Shown: positions 9,153 to 17,808 of the stretch, one piece after another
Numbering within the stretch: position 1 is the first letter of the stretch
Layout: the number at the start of each line of letters is the position of its first letter
Source: Fusobacteriaceae bacterium
GTDB lineage: Bacteria > Fusobacteriota > Fusobacteriia > Fusobacteriales > Fusobacteriaceae
Length of the DNA stretch: 64,000 nucleotides
Direction: 5' to 3'
NCBI GenBank assembly: GCA_031272775.1
Contig: JAISTB010000005.1
Coordinates: 62,001 to 126,000 of the forward strand
Program-made: the position numbers and the translations under genes
Notes under the pieces: model-generated
Seen by the model: the letters and a program-made list of their open reading frames with translations, nothing else
Told to the model about the DNA's origin: nothing
The model's database searches: none

Positions 9153-9173
9153 GTTGATCAATCAACCTTTTTT
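9153..9173 (+). terminator. Weak terminator after the DUF4143 ATPase
   Basis: GTTGA/TCAAC forms a 5-bp stem with a 4-base loop, followed by CTTTTTT. The stem is short, so this is tentative. Confidence 0.35.
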
Positions 9174-9190
9174 GAAAAAGGAGACAAAAA

Positions 9191-10693
9191 ATGAGCTTGA
9201 CAAACTATGTGGCGGGGATAGACCTCGGAACATCCAGCGTCAAAGTCTTGATTATGAGTGAAAAAGGCGATCCCGTAGGGCTTGGACAGGCGGAATACGA
9301 CATCCATACCCCCAAGATGCTGTACGCCGAACAAGATACCGAAGCCTGGTGGGAAGCGACAAAAGCGGCCGCCGCGGAAGCGCTCAGGGAAGCGAAAGTC
9401 CCGCCCGAAGCCATTGCGGCCGTCGGATTTTCCGGTCAAATGCACGGGCTTGTGGCCTTGGACAAACACAAACGTCCGCTTGCGCCCGCCATCATCTGGA
9501 TGGACCAGCGCTCGGCCCGGGAAGCCGCCGATATTAAGACCCTCGCGGCGGAATTGATGGAGACGGAACTCTGCAACCAGCCCGCGGCGGGCATGTTGAT
9601 CGCAACGCTCCTCTGGCTGAAAAGAAATCAAGCGGAACTCTATGATAAAATCGCCTGTGTCATGCTGCCCAAGGACTATATCCGCTTCCGCCTGACAGGG
9701 CTTATCGGGGCGGAATATTCGGATGCCAGCGCGACGCTGGCCTTTTCGGTCAAAAATAATTGCTGGTGCCGGGACTTGATCCGGCGCGCGGGTCTCCGGG
9801 AGGATATCTGGCCGGATATCTATGAAAGCACGGATATCGCGGGGCCTGTCTGCAAAGAAGCGGCGGCGGAAACCGGCTTTTCGGAAAAGACCCTCGTCGT
9901 ATACGGAGCCGCCGATTCCGCGGCGCAACTGACCGGAAACGGCGTCGTGGATGAGGGCGTCGTCTCCTGCAATATCGGGACCGGCTCTCAGCTGGCAACC
10001 GTTGTGAAAACGCCTCTTTTCGACAAAGAGATGCGGGTCCAAACCTGGCGCTACGTCATCCCCGGACGCTGGTTCGTCCAGGGGGGGACCTTGAACGGCG
10101 GAAGCGCCCTCAACTGGCTCAAAAATAAAGCGCTGCAAACCGCGGCGTCCTATGCGGAACTGGACGCCCGGGCCGCGGAAATTCCCGCGGGATCCGAAGG
10201 ACTCATCATGATCCCCTTTCTGGCGGGAGAACGGACCCCCTTTCTGGACCCCTACGCCAAGGGCGTGTATTTCGGTCTCAGCATGAAACATGAGCAGGCT
10301 CATCTTGTCCGGGCCACCATGGAAGGAATCGTCTACAACCTCAAAGAATGCGCCAAAGTCTTTGACGAAATGCGGCTTTCCAACGCGAAGGTCATCTCCT
10401 CGGGCGGAGCGGCCAAAAGCGCGCTCTGGCGGCAAATTCAGGCGGATATCCTCGGGATGCCCGTCTATACCACAAAGACGAAGGAAGAGGCCTGTCAGGG
10501 AGCGGCTATCCTTGCGGCCGTGGGTTGCGGCATGTTTCAAGACGTCCGGGAAGCCTGCCGGGCCATTGTGCGGGTCAACGACAGGCCCACGGAGCCTGTC
10601 GCGGAAAACAGGAAAATCTACAGCGATCGGCAGGCGGTCTTCGCCGAATTGTACCGGCGGATCAAAGATCTTTATCCGAAGATCTTAACTTGA
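9191..10693 (+). CDS. xylB: Xylulokinase (FGGY carbohydrate kinase)
   Basis: A 500-residue FGGY-family kinase most like XylB, which phosphorylates D-xylulose to xylulose 5-phosphate. The N-terminal phosphate-binding motif GIDLGTSSVK (about 11-20), the substrate region FSGQMHGLV, and the C-terminal ATP-binding stretch SSGGAAKSALWRQIQADI are present. The length matches the family. GAAAAAGGAG precedes the ATG. It is followed after 31 bases by deoC and faces a sugar ABC transporter, which supports a pentose role; no xylose isomerase is in the window. Confidence 0.9.
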   Translation: MSLTNYVAGIDLGTSSVKVLIMSEKGDPVGLGQAEYDIHTPKMLYAEQDTEAWWEATKAAAAEALREAKVPPEAIAAVGFSGQMHGLVALDKHKRPLAPAIIWMDQRSAREAADIKTLAAELMETELCNQPAAGMLIATLLWLKRNQAELYDKIACVMLPKDYIRFRLTGLIGAEYSDASATLAFSVKNNCWCRDLIRRAGLREDIWPDIYESTDIAGPVCKEAAAETGFSEKTLVVYGAADSAAQLTGNGVVDEGVVSCNIGTGSQLATVVKTPLFDKEMRVQTWRYVIPGRWFVQGGTLNGGSALNWLKNKALQTAASYAELDARAAEIPAGSEGLIMIPFLAGERTPFLDPYAKGVYFGLSMKHEQAHLVRATMEGIVYNLKECAKVFDEMRLSNAKVISSGGAAKSALWRQIQADILGMPVYTTKTKEEACQGAAILAAVGCGMFQDVREACRAIVRVNDRPTEPVAENRKIYSDRQAVFAELYRRIKDLYPKILT

Positions 10694-10724
10694 TAGAAGT
10701 TGACAAAGGGTTTGAGGGGGAGAA

Positions 10725-11396
10725 ATGACAAAAAAAGAAATCGCCGCTTACATCGATCATACGAATCTGAAGCCGGAAGCGACGAAAAATGACATTTTGA
10801 CTTTATGTGAAGAGGCCAAAGAAAACCGCTTTGCCTCGGTCTGCATCCAACCGGTCCATGTGGCGCTGGCGAACGGCGCTCTTGCAGGCAGCGGCGTCAA
10901 AGTCTGCACGGTCGTCGGTTTTCCCCTGGGGGCCGGCAGCCCAAAAACGAAGGCTTTTGAGGCGGAACTGGCCGTAAGCGAAGGCGCCCGGGAAGTGGAT
11001 ATGGTCATCAACATCGGGCTGGTCAAAGAGGGCAATTACAAGGCCCTCGCAGAGGACGTACGGGCAGTCGTGCAAAGCGCCAGGAAAAAAGACGCCGGAA
11101 TCCTCGTGAAGGCGATCATTGAGACCTGCCTGCTGAGTGAAGCCGAGAAAACGAAAGTCTGCGAAACCCTGCTTACGACGGGCGCCGATTTCGTCAAAAC
11201 CTCCACGGGATTTTCCGCCGGAGGCGCGACGATAGCTGATGTGAAGCTCATCAAAGGAGTTGTCGGGGACAAAATGAAAATCAAGGCCTCCGGGGGAATC
11301 CGAACCGCCCAAGACGCTCTGGCCATGATCGCGGCCGGCGCGGACAGGCTCGGGTCCTCAAGCGGCGTCGCGATATTGAAGGATTTTGAGGGGTAA
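10725..11396 (+). CDS. deoC: Deoxyribose-phosphate aldolase
   Basis: A 223-residue class I aldolase that cleaves 2-deoxyribose 5-phosphate to glyceraldehyde 3-phosphate and acetaldehyde. The Schiff-base lysine is K158 in DFVKTSTGF and the proton-relay lysine is K187 in KIKASGGIRT. The N-terminal YIDHTNLKPEAT matches the family. GAGGGGGAG precedes the ATG. It probably shares a transcript with xylB. Its end converges on the sugar transporter genes with 8 bases between stops. Confidence 0.96.
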   Translation: MTKKEIAAYIDHTNLKPEATKNDILTLCEEAKENRFASVCIQPVHVALANGALAGSGVKVCTVVGFPLGAGSPKTKAFEAELAVSEGAREVDMVINIGLVKEGNYKALAEDVRAVVQSARKKDAGILVKAIIETCLLSEAEKTKVCETLLTTGADFVKTSTGFSAGGATIADVKLIKGVVGDKMKIKASGGIRTAQDALAMIAAGADRLGSSSGVAILKDFEG

Positions 11397-11404
11397 AGCC
11401 CCCC

Positions 11405-12628
11405 TCAGTTCTTACCGAACAGCCGCTTGAAGCTGAAGCCCCCTTCCGAGCCCGAGCGGGCCTTGGAATAGAGGTCAAAAGCCACGGCCCCCAGGAGCAC
11501 GAAACCCTTGATGGCCTGCTGCCAGTCTATGCTGACGCCCATGATGGACATGCCGTTATTGAGCACACCCATAAAAAGGCCGCCCACAATGGCCCCGATG
11601 ACGGTACCGATGCCGCCCGTCGTCGACGCGCCGCCGATGTAACAGGCCGCGATGGCGTCAAGCTCAAAGCTCTGGCCCGCCTTGGGCGTCGCCACATTGA
11701 GCCGGGCCGCGAAAACCATACCGGCCAGCGCCGAAATAATCCCCATATTCGTGTAGACCCAGAACATGACCCGTTCTGTTTTGACGCCCGAGAGCTTTGC
11801 GGCCTTCATATTGCCGCCGAGGGCGTAAATATGCCGCCCTTGCACGGTGCGGGACGTGATGAAATGGTAAAAGGCCACGAGTATTCCCAAGAGCACAAGG
11901 ATGTTGGGGAGCCCGCGGTATACCGCAAATACCAGCATAAAAGCCATGATGACAGCGGAAATGCACGTGATTTTGAGCGCCCAGATCCCCGGCGGGAGCA
12001 GATCAAAGTTGTATTCCTTCTGTTTTTTTCTTTTTTTGATTTCGCTCAAGATAAAAAGCCCGGTCAGTACAAGGCCGATCACGATGGTCAGCAGGTGAAA
12101 TTTCGTCTTTTCGCTGATCACGAGTCCCCCCAGCGGATCGGGGATGTAGCCCGAGGACAGCAGCTGAAACACCTTCGGAAAGGGGCCTTTGGACTGCCCC
12201 TTGAGGATAACCTGGGCAAGGCCGCGAAAAATCAGCATGCCCGCGAGGGTTACGATAAAGGCCGGCACCTTGATGTAGGCGATCCAGAATCCCTGCCAGG
12301 CCCCGATGGCCGCCCCTACGAGCAGCGCCAGGATCATGGCGAAAAAGGAGTTCATATGGCAATCGACCATCATGACGGCCGAAACCGCTCCCACAAAGGC
12401 CACGACGGAGCCTACCGAAAGATCGACGTTGCCGGTCAGGATGCACAGCAGCATGCCGATGGCCAGCACCAACACGTAACTGTTTTGCAGCACGAGGTTT
12501 GTGAGGTTCACCGGCCGGAACAGCACCCCTCCGGTCAGGTATCCAAAGAGGATCATGGCGGCCGCCAGGGCGATAACCATGCCGTACTGCCGCGAGTTCT
12601 TTTTCAAAAGCGCAAATAACGTGTTCAT
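11405..12628 (-). CDS. gguB: Multiple-sugar ABC transporter permease (GguB/MmsB type)
   Basis: A 407-residue inner-membrane permease of the ribose/xylose (BPD_transp_2) family with about ten hydrophobic helices. It carries the family stretches GNVDLSVGSVVAF near the N-terminus and GGASTTGGIGTVIGA near the C-terminus. A charged cytoplasmic insertion (KKRKKQKE) in the middle is typical of the GguB/MmsB/XylH subgroup. It is the last gene of the chvE-gguA-gguB operon and starts 24 bases after gguA behind GGGGGA. Confidence 0.88.
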   Translation of the reverse strand: MNTLFALLKKNSRQYGMVIALAAAMILFGYLTGGVLFRPVNLTNLVLQNSYVLVLAIGMLLCILTGNVDLSVGSVVAFVGAVSAVMMVDCHMNSFFAMILALLVGAAIGAWQGFWIAYIKVPAFIVTLAGMLIFRGLAQVILKGQSKGPFPKVFQLLSSGYIPDPLGGLVISEKTKFHLLTIVIGLVLTGLFILSEIKKRKKQKEYNFDLLPPGIWALKITCISAVIMAFMLVFAVYRGLPNILVLLGILVAFYHFITSRTVQGRHIYALGGNMKAAKLSGVKTERVMFWVYTNMGIISALAGMVFAARLNVATPKAGQSFELDAIAACYIGGASTTGGIGTVIGAIVGGLFMGVLNNGMSIMGVSIDWQQAIKGFVLLGAVAFDLYSKARSGSEGGFSFKRLFGKN

Positions 12629-12652
12629 ATTTTCCCCCTATCACATCCGATG

Positions 12653-14179
12653 TCAGTTGTTGAGGATATGCCGCATAATCTCTTCCTGGGTGGCGGTTTT
12701 GCCTTCCAGCTCGGCCGTGACGCGCCCTTCGCTCATGACGTAGATGCGGTCGCTCATGCCGATGATTTCCGGCATTTCGCTGGAAATGAATATGCAGGCC
12801 ATCCCCCTTGCGGCAAGATCATTGATGATCGTGTAGATTTCGTACTTGGCCCCGACGTCAATGCCCCGGGTGGGCTCGTCGAGGATGAGGATCTTGGGAT
12901 CGGTGAAGATCCACTTGGAAAGAACCACTTTTTGCTGGTTTCCGCCCGAAAGATTTCCGGCCAGCTGCAAAATCGACGGCGTTTTGGTATTCATGCGGGT
13001 TTTCAATTCCTCGGCGGCGCGGATTTCCTCATTTTCGTCGATGACGCCGGTTTTCGCGACTTTGTTCAATTTTGCCAGCGTCGTATTTTCCTTGATGTTC
13101 TCGATCATGATGAGGCCGTATTCCTTCCTGTCTTCGGTCACATAAGAAAGCCCGTGCTCGATGGCCTTGGGAATGCTGGAGAGGTTGACTTCCTCTCCGT
13201 TGATCCAGGTTTTTCCGCTGATGTTGGCGCCGTAATACTTGCCGAAGACGCTCGTGGCGAATTCCGTGCGGCCCGCCCCCATGAGGCCGGCGAGACCGAC
13301 GACCTCGCCGGCCCGCACGTTGATATTTATGTTGTCGAGCATTTTCCGCTCGGGATATTCGGGATGATAAACGGTCCAGTCCCGGACTTCAAAGACGACG
13401 TCCCCGATCTCGTTGTGGCGCTTGGGGAATCTGTCGGTGATTTCCCGGCCGACCATGCCCTTGATGATCCGGTCTTCGCTGATGGGATCCGCGCCGACCT
13501 CAAGGGTCTCGATGGTTTTGCCGTCCCGGAGGATCGTTATGCTGTCGGCCACTTTCGCCACTTCGTTCAGCTTGTGGGAAATGAGGACCGACGAAATGTT
13601 GTGTTGGGTTTTGAGTTCGACGAGCAGGTTCAGCAGATTGTCGCTGTCCTTTTCGTTGAGGGCCGAAGTGGGCTCGTCCAAGATCAAGAGCTTTACATCC
13701 TTGGCGAGGGCCTTGGCGATCTCCACGATCTGCTGCTTCCCGACGCCCAATTTGTTTACGGGCGTATTGGGGTTTTCGTCGAGTCCCAGTTTTTTCATAT
13801 AGACGAGCGCGTCTTCCCGGGTTTTGTCCCAGTTGATGATCGAGCGCTTCGCGCGCTCGTTGCCCAAAAATATATTTTCCGCGATCGTCAGATACGGAGA
13901 CAGGGCCAATTCCTGATGAATGATGACGATCCCGGCCCGTTCGCTGGCCTTGATATCCGAAAAGCGGCAGGGCTTTCCCTCAAAGCTGATCTCCCCCTCA
14001 TAGGTCCCGTGGGGATAGACCCCCGAGAGGATTTTGACCAGCGTGGATTTCCCCGCGCCGTTTTCCCCCACGAGGGCGTGGATTTCTTTTTTCCGGACGC
14101 TGAGCGTCACGTCGTCCAGCGCCTTTACCCCGGGGAAGGTCTTTGTGATATGCTTCATTTCCAGAAGGACATTTTCCAT
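12653..14179 (-). CDS. gguA: Multiple-sugar ABC transporter ATP-binding protein (GguA/MmsA type)
   Basis: A 508-residue tandem ABC ATPase. The first half has a full Walker A (GENGAGKST), an [12 protein letters not shown] signature and [11 protein letters not shown]. The second half has a modified Walker A (GLMGAGRTE), [15 protein letters not shown] and [13 protein letters not shown], the usual asymmetry of monosaccharide importers. The [10 protein letters not shown] segment before the second domain matches the GguA/MmsA branch. I chose the ATG at 14179 because GAGGTG lies 5 bases upstream; an upstream in-frame start would lack one. A stem-loop separates it from chvE. Confidence 0.9.
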   Translation of the reverse strand: MENVLLEMKHITKTFPGVKALDDVTLSVRKKEIHALVGENGAGKSTLVKILSGVYPHGTYEGEISFEGKPCRFSDIKASERAGIVIIHQELALSPYLTIAENIFLGNERAKRSIINWDKTREDALVYMKKLGLDENPNTPVNKLGVGKQQIVEIAKALAKDVKLLILDEPTSALNEKDSDNLLNLLVELKTQHNISSVLISHKLNEVAKVADSITILRDGKTIETLEVGADPISEDRIIKGMVGREITDRFPKRHNEIGDVVFEVRDWTVYHPEYPERKMLDNININVRAGEVVGLAGLMGAGRTEFATSVFGKYYGANISGKTWINGEEVNLSSIPKAIEHGLSYVTEDRKEYGLIMIENIKENTTLAKLNKVAKTGVIDENEEIRAAEELKTRMNTKTPSILQLAGNLSGGNQQKVVLSKWIFTDPKILILDEPTRGIDVGAKYEIYTIINDLAARGMACIFISSEMPEIIGMSDRIYVMSEGRVTAELEGKTATQEEIMRHILNN

Positions 14180-14213
14180 GCGTTCACCTCGAGAAAAGAT
14201 CCGTAAGCGGCGC

Positions 14214-14255
14214 AAAGGAAGGGGAGACGGCTTGTTGCCGTCCCCTTCGACCTTT
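14214..14255 (-). promoter_or_regulatory. Stem-loop between chvE and gguA
   Basis: On the minus strand AAGGGGACGGC pairs with GCCGTCTCCCCTT around an AACAA loop, with outer AAAGG/CCTTT pairing. No T-run follows. Such hairpins after binding-protein genes usually protect the upstream mRNA and keep the binding protein more abundant than the permease. Confidence 0.55.
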
Positions 14256-14271
14256 GCCCCTGAAAGGATTT

Positions 14272-15354
14272 TTATTTGATGCCCAACTGATCTTTTGTAT
14301 AGTATCCGGTCTTTTCAACGAGTTCGCTGACGGCGTTATCCTTGAAAATCGCGGTGGACTGAAGCAACATGGACGGAACAACATAGGGTTTGCCGTCTTT
14401 TGTGCTGCCGTTCTCATAGTCCGTGGTATTGTTGACTTCGGGTTTCTTTCCTTCCATGATCGCTTTCAGCATCTCAACGGTGGCCGCGGCCAGTGAGCGG
14501 GTATCCTTGAATACCGTCGCGTACTGTTCGCCCGCGATGATGCTTTTGATGGAAGCGAGATCGGCGTCCTGTCCGCCAACGACGGGGAGAGGCTTTCCGG
14601 CGGAGCCGTAGCCGACGCCCTTGCAGGCCTGCAGGATGCCGAGACTGATGGGATCATAGGGCGAAAGGGCCCCGTCCAGCGTCTGGTTCGTGTAGAAGGC
14701 GGAAAGCAGGTTTTCCATTCTCGCCTGGGCGGCGGAACCGTCCCAGCGAAGGGTACCCACGACGTCCATGCCCTGCTGACCGGAGCCGATCTTCAGAACG
14801 CCCTTGTCAAAGTAGGGTTTCAGGTTGTCCATGGCGCCGTTGTAGAAGAAATAGGCGTTATTGTCATCGGGAGAGCCGCCGAACAGCTCGATAACCTTCG
14901 GCTTGTCTTTTGTGGCTTTGTCAAGCTCGAGCCCTTTGATCAGGATGTCGCCCATCTGCTGGCCCACTTTGTAGTTGTCAAAGGAAACGTAATAGTCCAC
15001 ATAGGGGCTGTTCCGGATCAGTCTGTCATAGGCGATAACCGGAATACCTGCTTCATGCGCCTTTTCCAGAACGTCCGTCAGTGAGGAACCGTCGATGGAC
15101 GCGACCACGAGGGCTTTCACGCCTTTTGTGATCATGTTCTCGATCTGGTTTACCTGATTTTCGATAATGTCGTCGCCGTACTGCAAGTCGGCCTGATACC
15201 CCAGAGCTTCCACGCCTTTCTTGACGCTTTCGCCGTCAGACAGCCAGCGTTGCGCGGAACGGGTCGGCATGGCGATTCCGACGGTACCTTTGCCCGCCGC
15301 CAGGGCCAGCGAGGCAAATACCAGAATCAGTGCTGCTGCGAAAAATTTTTTCAT
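14272..15354 (-). CDS. chvE: Periplasmic multiple-sugar-binding protein (ChvE type)
   Basis: A 360-residue type I periplasmic binding protein. A signal peptide of about 20 residues ends in ALAAG without a lipobox cysteine, so the protein is probably soluble in a periplasm. The mature start GTVGIAMPT, then [43 protein letters not shown] and [13 protein letters not shown] match ChvE, which binds several aldoses including xylose, glucose, galactose and arabinose. GGAGG precedes the ATG. It heads the transporter operon next to xylB-deoC, so pentose import is the simplest reading. Confidence 0.92.
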   Translation of the reverse strand: MKKFFAAALILVFASLALAAGKGTVGIAMPTRSAQRWLSDGESVKKGVEALGYQADLQYGDDIIENQVNQIENMITKGVKALVVASIDGSSLTDVLEKAHEAGIPVIAYDRLIRNSPYVDYYVSFDNYKVGQQMGDILIKGLELDKATKDKPKVIELFGGSPDDNNAYFFYNGAMDNLKPYFDKGVLKIGSGQQGMDVVGTLRWDGSAAQARMENLLSAFYTNQTLDGALSPYDPISLGILQACKGVGYGSAGKPLPVVGGQDADLASIKSIIAGEQYATVFKDTRSLAAATVEMLKAIMEGKKPEVNNTTDYENGSTKDGKPYVVPSMLLQSTAIFKDNAVSELVEKTGYYTKDQLGIK

Positions 15355-15491
15355 AAAGTCCTCCTTCTATAATTTTGTGTTCGTCTCATACAGGTAGATT
15401 GTTTCATTGCAGACCATGATGATCCAAATTATTACAAAATTTCCGGTGTTCTTTCAGTGAAAAAATCAAGCAAAAATTTTCATGCTATTAT

Positions 15492-15528
15492 ATTATACCC
15501 CATGTACGGATAAAAATCCATGGATTTT
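15492..15528 (-). promoter_or_regulatory. chvE promoter with palindrome over the -35
   Basis: On the minus strand TATAAT (15492-15497) has a TGGATT -35 position 17 bases upstream. The -35 lies inside a perfect 16-bp palindrome, AAAATCCATGGATTTT (15513-15528). A repressor or activator of the sugar operon could bind there. The leader from this promoter to the chvE start is about 130 bases and I see no known riboswitch in it. Confidence 0.5.
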
Positions 15529-15604
15529 CTTTCGCTTTTTGGGGGGAATTTTTTGTGTTTTTTGATGCGTCGGATTGTTTTTTGAGGAGGATCGGTCATT
15601 CCGC

Positions 15605-15682
15605 TATTTCATTTTTTGATAAATTTTGAAATAAGAGTAGAATTTTTGATTCTTATTTCATTTTTCTTGAAATTTTGAAATA
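15605..15682. promoter_or_regulatory. Two tandem dyads upstream of the Fic gene
   Basis: TATTTCA, 15 bases, TGAAATA occurs at 15605-15633 and again at 15654-15682, with identical arm and spacer lengths and a 49-base period. The second dyad spans the -35 box of the Fic promoter. The geometry suggests cooperative binding by a dimeric regulator, possibly the Fic protein's own C-terminal winged helix. Confidence 0.55.
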
Positions 15683-15695
15683 AAAATGCTAAAAT
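15667..15695 (+). promoter_or_regulatory. Promoter of the Fic gene
   Basis: TTGAAA, 17-base spacer, TAAAAT. The -35 falls between the arms of the second dyad, consistent with repression. Confidence 0.6.
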
Positions 15696-15726
15696 ACAAA
15701 TATTATTACAACAAGGAGGATCCTCA

Positions 15727-16875
15727 ATGCAGAACCGCGCCGGAAACTGGAAAAAAAATCTGACCGGGGAATTGTCTTTTCTCTCCTTTGTGCCCGCGCC
15801 ACTGCCTCCGGATCCGCCGATCGCATTGAGCGATGAGCTTTCGGGGCTTCTTTCGGACGCCAACAGGCAAATCGCGAAACTGGATGCCATGGCCGCCTTT
15901 ATCCCCGACGTCAACCTGTTTGTTTCCATGTATGTGAGAAAGGAAGCGCTGATGTCTTCCCAGATCGAAGGAACGCAAGCCACCCTTGAAGATATTCTCG
16001 ATCCGGCCGTCGAACAGAATACAAACCGGAATGTGGCCGATGTCATCAACTACGTCAAAGCCATAGAGTTTTCAACGCAACGCTTGCGGGAACTGCCCCT
16101 TTGCAATCGCTTGCTCAAAGAAACCCACGCGATCCTTATGGAAGGGGTCCGGGGACAGGAAAAAAATCCCGGAGAATTCCGCCGCTCGCAAAACTGGATC
16201 GGCGGACAAGGCAGCACTTTGAAAAACGCGCGCTATATCCCCCCCGCGCCGACGGATATGGAGACCGCCATGTCCGATCTGGAAAAATACATGAACGAAG
16301 ACAATCAACAGGATCTTTTGATTCAAGCGGCGTTAATCCATTATCAATTTGAGACCATCCACCCCTTTTTGGATGGCAACGGTCGAATCGGCCGCCTTTT
16401 GATTCTCCTTTTCCTCATGGAAAAAAAGCTCCTTGTGAAGCCCGCCCTGTATATTTCTTATTTCTTGAAAAAAAATCGGGTGGAGTATTACGACCGGATG
16501 ACGGAAGTCCGGATCAAAGGAAATTACGAGCAGTGGATTCGTTTTTTTCTCGACGCGCTGGTCCAATCCGCGTCGGACGCCTCGGAAACCATCATGAAGC
16601 TGCTTTCTTTGCACGAAAAAAACTCGGGCATGCTAAACGCCCGGGCGAGAACTTCAAAGCATGTGTTCACGCTCTTTTCCTACGTGGAATCCAATCCCAT
16701 TATCAATATCCAAAAAACGGCAAAAGCCTTGGGGCTTTCCTACGGAGGGGCGTCCGGCGCAGTAAAGCGGCTGACGGAAGCGGAGATTCTTGTCCGGATG
16801 AACGGGAATCGACGAAACCGGATTTTCGCTTATCAAGCGTATCTGGATATTCTGAAAGAGGGGACGGAGATGTAA
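15727..16875 (+). CDS. Fic family protein with C-terminal winged helix
   Basis: A 382-residue protein with an N-terminal Fic_N region, a Fic domain and a C-terminal winged helix-turn-helix (about 305-375). The catalytic motif HPFLDGNGRIGR starts at H212. The inhibitory helix motif S/T-x3-E-G is present as S77 to E81-G82 before the Fic core, as in class II, self-inhibited Fic enzymes. Such proteins usually transfer AMP or a related group to a hydroxyl side chain; the target is unknown. AAGGAGG precedes the ATG. The upstream region is A+T-rich with two tandem dyads, suggesting autoregulation and possibly an acquired gene. Confidence 0.9.
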   Translation: MQNRAGNWKKNLTGELSFLSFVPAPLPPDPPIALSDELSGLLSDANRQIAKLDAMAAFIPDVNLFVSMYVRKEALMSSQIEGTQATLEDILDPAVEQNTNRNVADVINYVKAIEFSTQRLRELPLCNRLLKETHAILMEGVRGQEKNPGEFRRSQNWIGGQGSTLKNARYIPPAPTDMETAMSDLEKYMNEDNQQDLLIQAALIHYQFETIHPFLDGNGRIGRLLILLFLMEKKLLVKPALYISYFLKKNRVEYYDRMTEVRIKGNYEQWIRFFLDALVQSASDASETIMKLLSLHEKNSGMLNARARTSKHVFTLFSYVESNPIINIQKTAKALGLSYGGASGAVKRLTEAEILVRMNGNRRNRIFAYQAYLDILKEGTEM

Positions 16876-16908
16876 AGGGGCATTCGTTCTAAAAAGTGTA
16901 AGCTGAGA

Positions 16909-16932
16909 ACATTTATTGGAACCAATAAATGT
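16909..16932. promoter_or_regulatory. Perfect 11-bp inverted repeat upstream of the broken ATPase
   Basis: ACATTTATTGG and CCAATAAATGT flank two bases. The dyad ends 7 bases before the -35 box of the next promoter. It may be an operator; it could also act as a weak transcription end for the Fic gene, but no T-run follows directly. Confidence 0.5.
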
Positions 16933-16939
16933 AATACGC

Positions 16940-16969
16940 TTGCATTTTTTTTCTTTTTTTGTGTATACT
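16940..16969 (+). promoter_or_regulatory. Promoter of the broken DUF4143 gene
   Basis: TTGCAT, 18-base T-rich spacer, TATACT. It lies directly before the first codons of the degraded ATPase and may still fire. Confidence 0.45.
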
Positions 16970-16980
16970 ATGGGCAAGAG

Positions 16981-17706
16981 GTGATTCGATTGGAGCGAAT
17001 ATTGACGCAGGATCTGCTTGCCTGGAAAAAAAGACTTTGATTTTGTCCGAATAGCGCAAAACGCCATCTATCAGAATTATATCGCGGACATGGCAAAATA
17101 TTCCACGCCTGCGGACGCCATCAAAACCATTGCCGTATATGACAGCATTCCCGTGCAGTTGGCCAAAGAGAATAAAAAATTCCCGTATCGCCTGATCAAA
17201 AGCGGCGTGCGGGCCAGCGCCTATGAATTTTCGATGGATTGGCTCAAAAAAGCGGGCGTTATCATTTCTTGCAACAAAATCACGGAAGGACAGGTTTCGC
17301 TGGATTATTACAAAGATCAATCCTCTTACAAGATTTATCTGTCCGATGTCGGTCTGCTGACCGGCAAAAGCAATCTGCCGGCATCTCTCATCCTTGCGGA
17401 CTCCTCCATCGGCAGCGGCGTCAAAGGGGCCTTAACCGAAAATTATGTGGCGCAGGAACTCGTGGCGGGCGGGCATATTCCCTTTTATTGAGAATCCTGC
17501 GGAAAAGCGGAGTTGGATTTTGTGATTCAACGCAAAGAAGAAATTCTCGCGATTGAATGTAAATCTGCCGAAAGCGTCAAGGCCAAAAGCTTGAACCTGT
17601 TTTTGAAAAAATACAACCTTCCCTGGGGAATCCGGATTTCCGCCAAGAACTTCGGTCTGGCGAATCAGAAAAATCGGTTCCCTTGTACGCGGTTTTCTGC
17701 ATTTAG
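16981..17706 (+). pseudogene. Degraded DUF4143-type AAA ATPase
   Basis: The remnant starts as a normal family N-terminus (VIRLERILTQDLLAWKKR from GTG 16981) and hits a stop at 17038-17040 beside a poly-A run. A shifted frame then continues with the C-terminal half (DMAKYSTPADAIKTIAVYDS onward), so the Walker A region is missing. A TGA at 17489-17491 sits where relatives have Trp (PFY-stop-ESCGKAELDFVIQ). A further frameshift after about 17670 is needed to reach the expected end KSVPLYAVFCI at 17706. These lesions (deletion, frameshifts, nonsense codon) mark it as dead. It is related in family to the intact ATPase at 7928. Confidence 0.85.
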
Positions 17707-17738
17707 AAAACTCCTCCCCGGGTATCCCGATTCTCCCC

Positions 17739-17768
17739 TTGCGCGCGCCCCCATTTGTCTGCTATAAT
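17739..17768 (+). promoter_or_regulatory. Promoter of the M20 amidohydrolase
   Basis: TTGCGC, 18-base spacer, TATAAT, 41 bases before the start codon. Confidence 0.5.
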
Positions 17769-17808
17769 GAATGAAGGCATCCCACATCGATGAAAAAAGG
17801 AGAAGCGT

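Noticed and set aside
11387-11407. Hairpin TGAGGGG/CCCCTCA at the deoC-gguB junction as a terminator
   Set aside because: No T-run follows on either strand, and half of the stem is inside the deoC coding end; support is too weak.
17489-17491. In-frame TGA at a Trp position, suggesting TGA recoding or selenocysteine
   Set aside because: TGA ends many intact genes in this window, the ATPase also has frameshifts and a missing core, and no SECIS-like hairpin follows. It is a nonsense mutation in a pseudogene.
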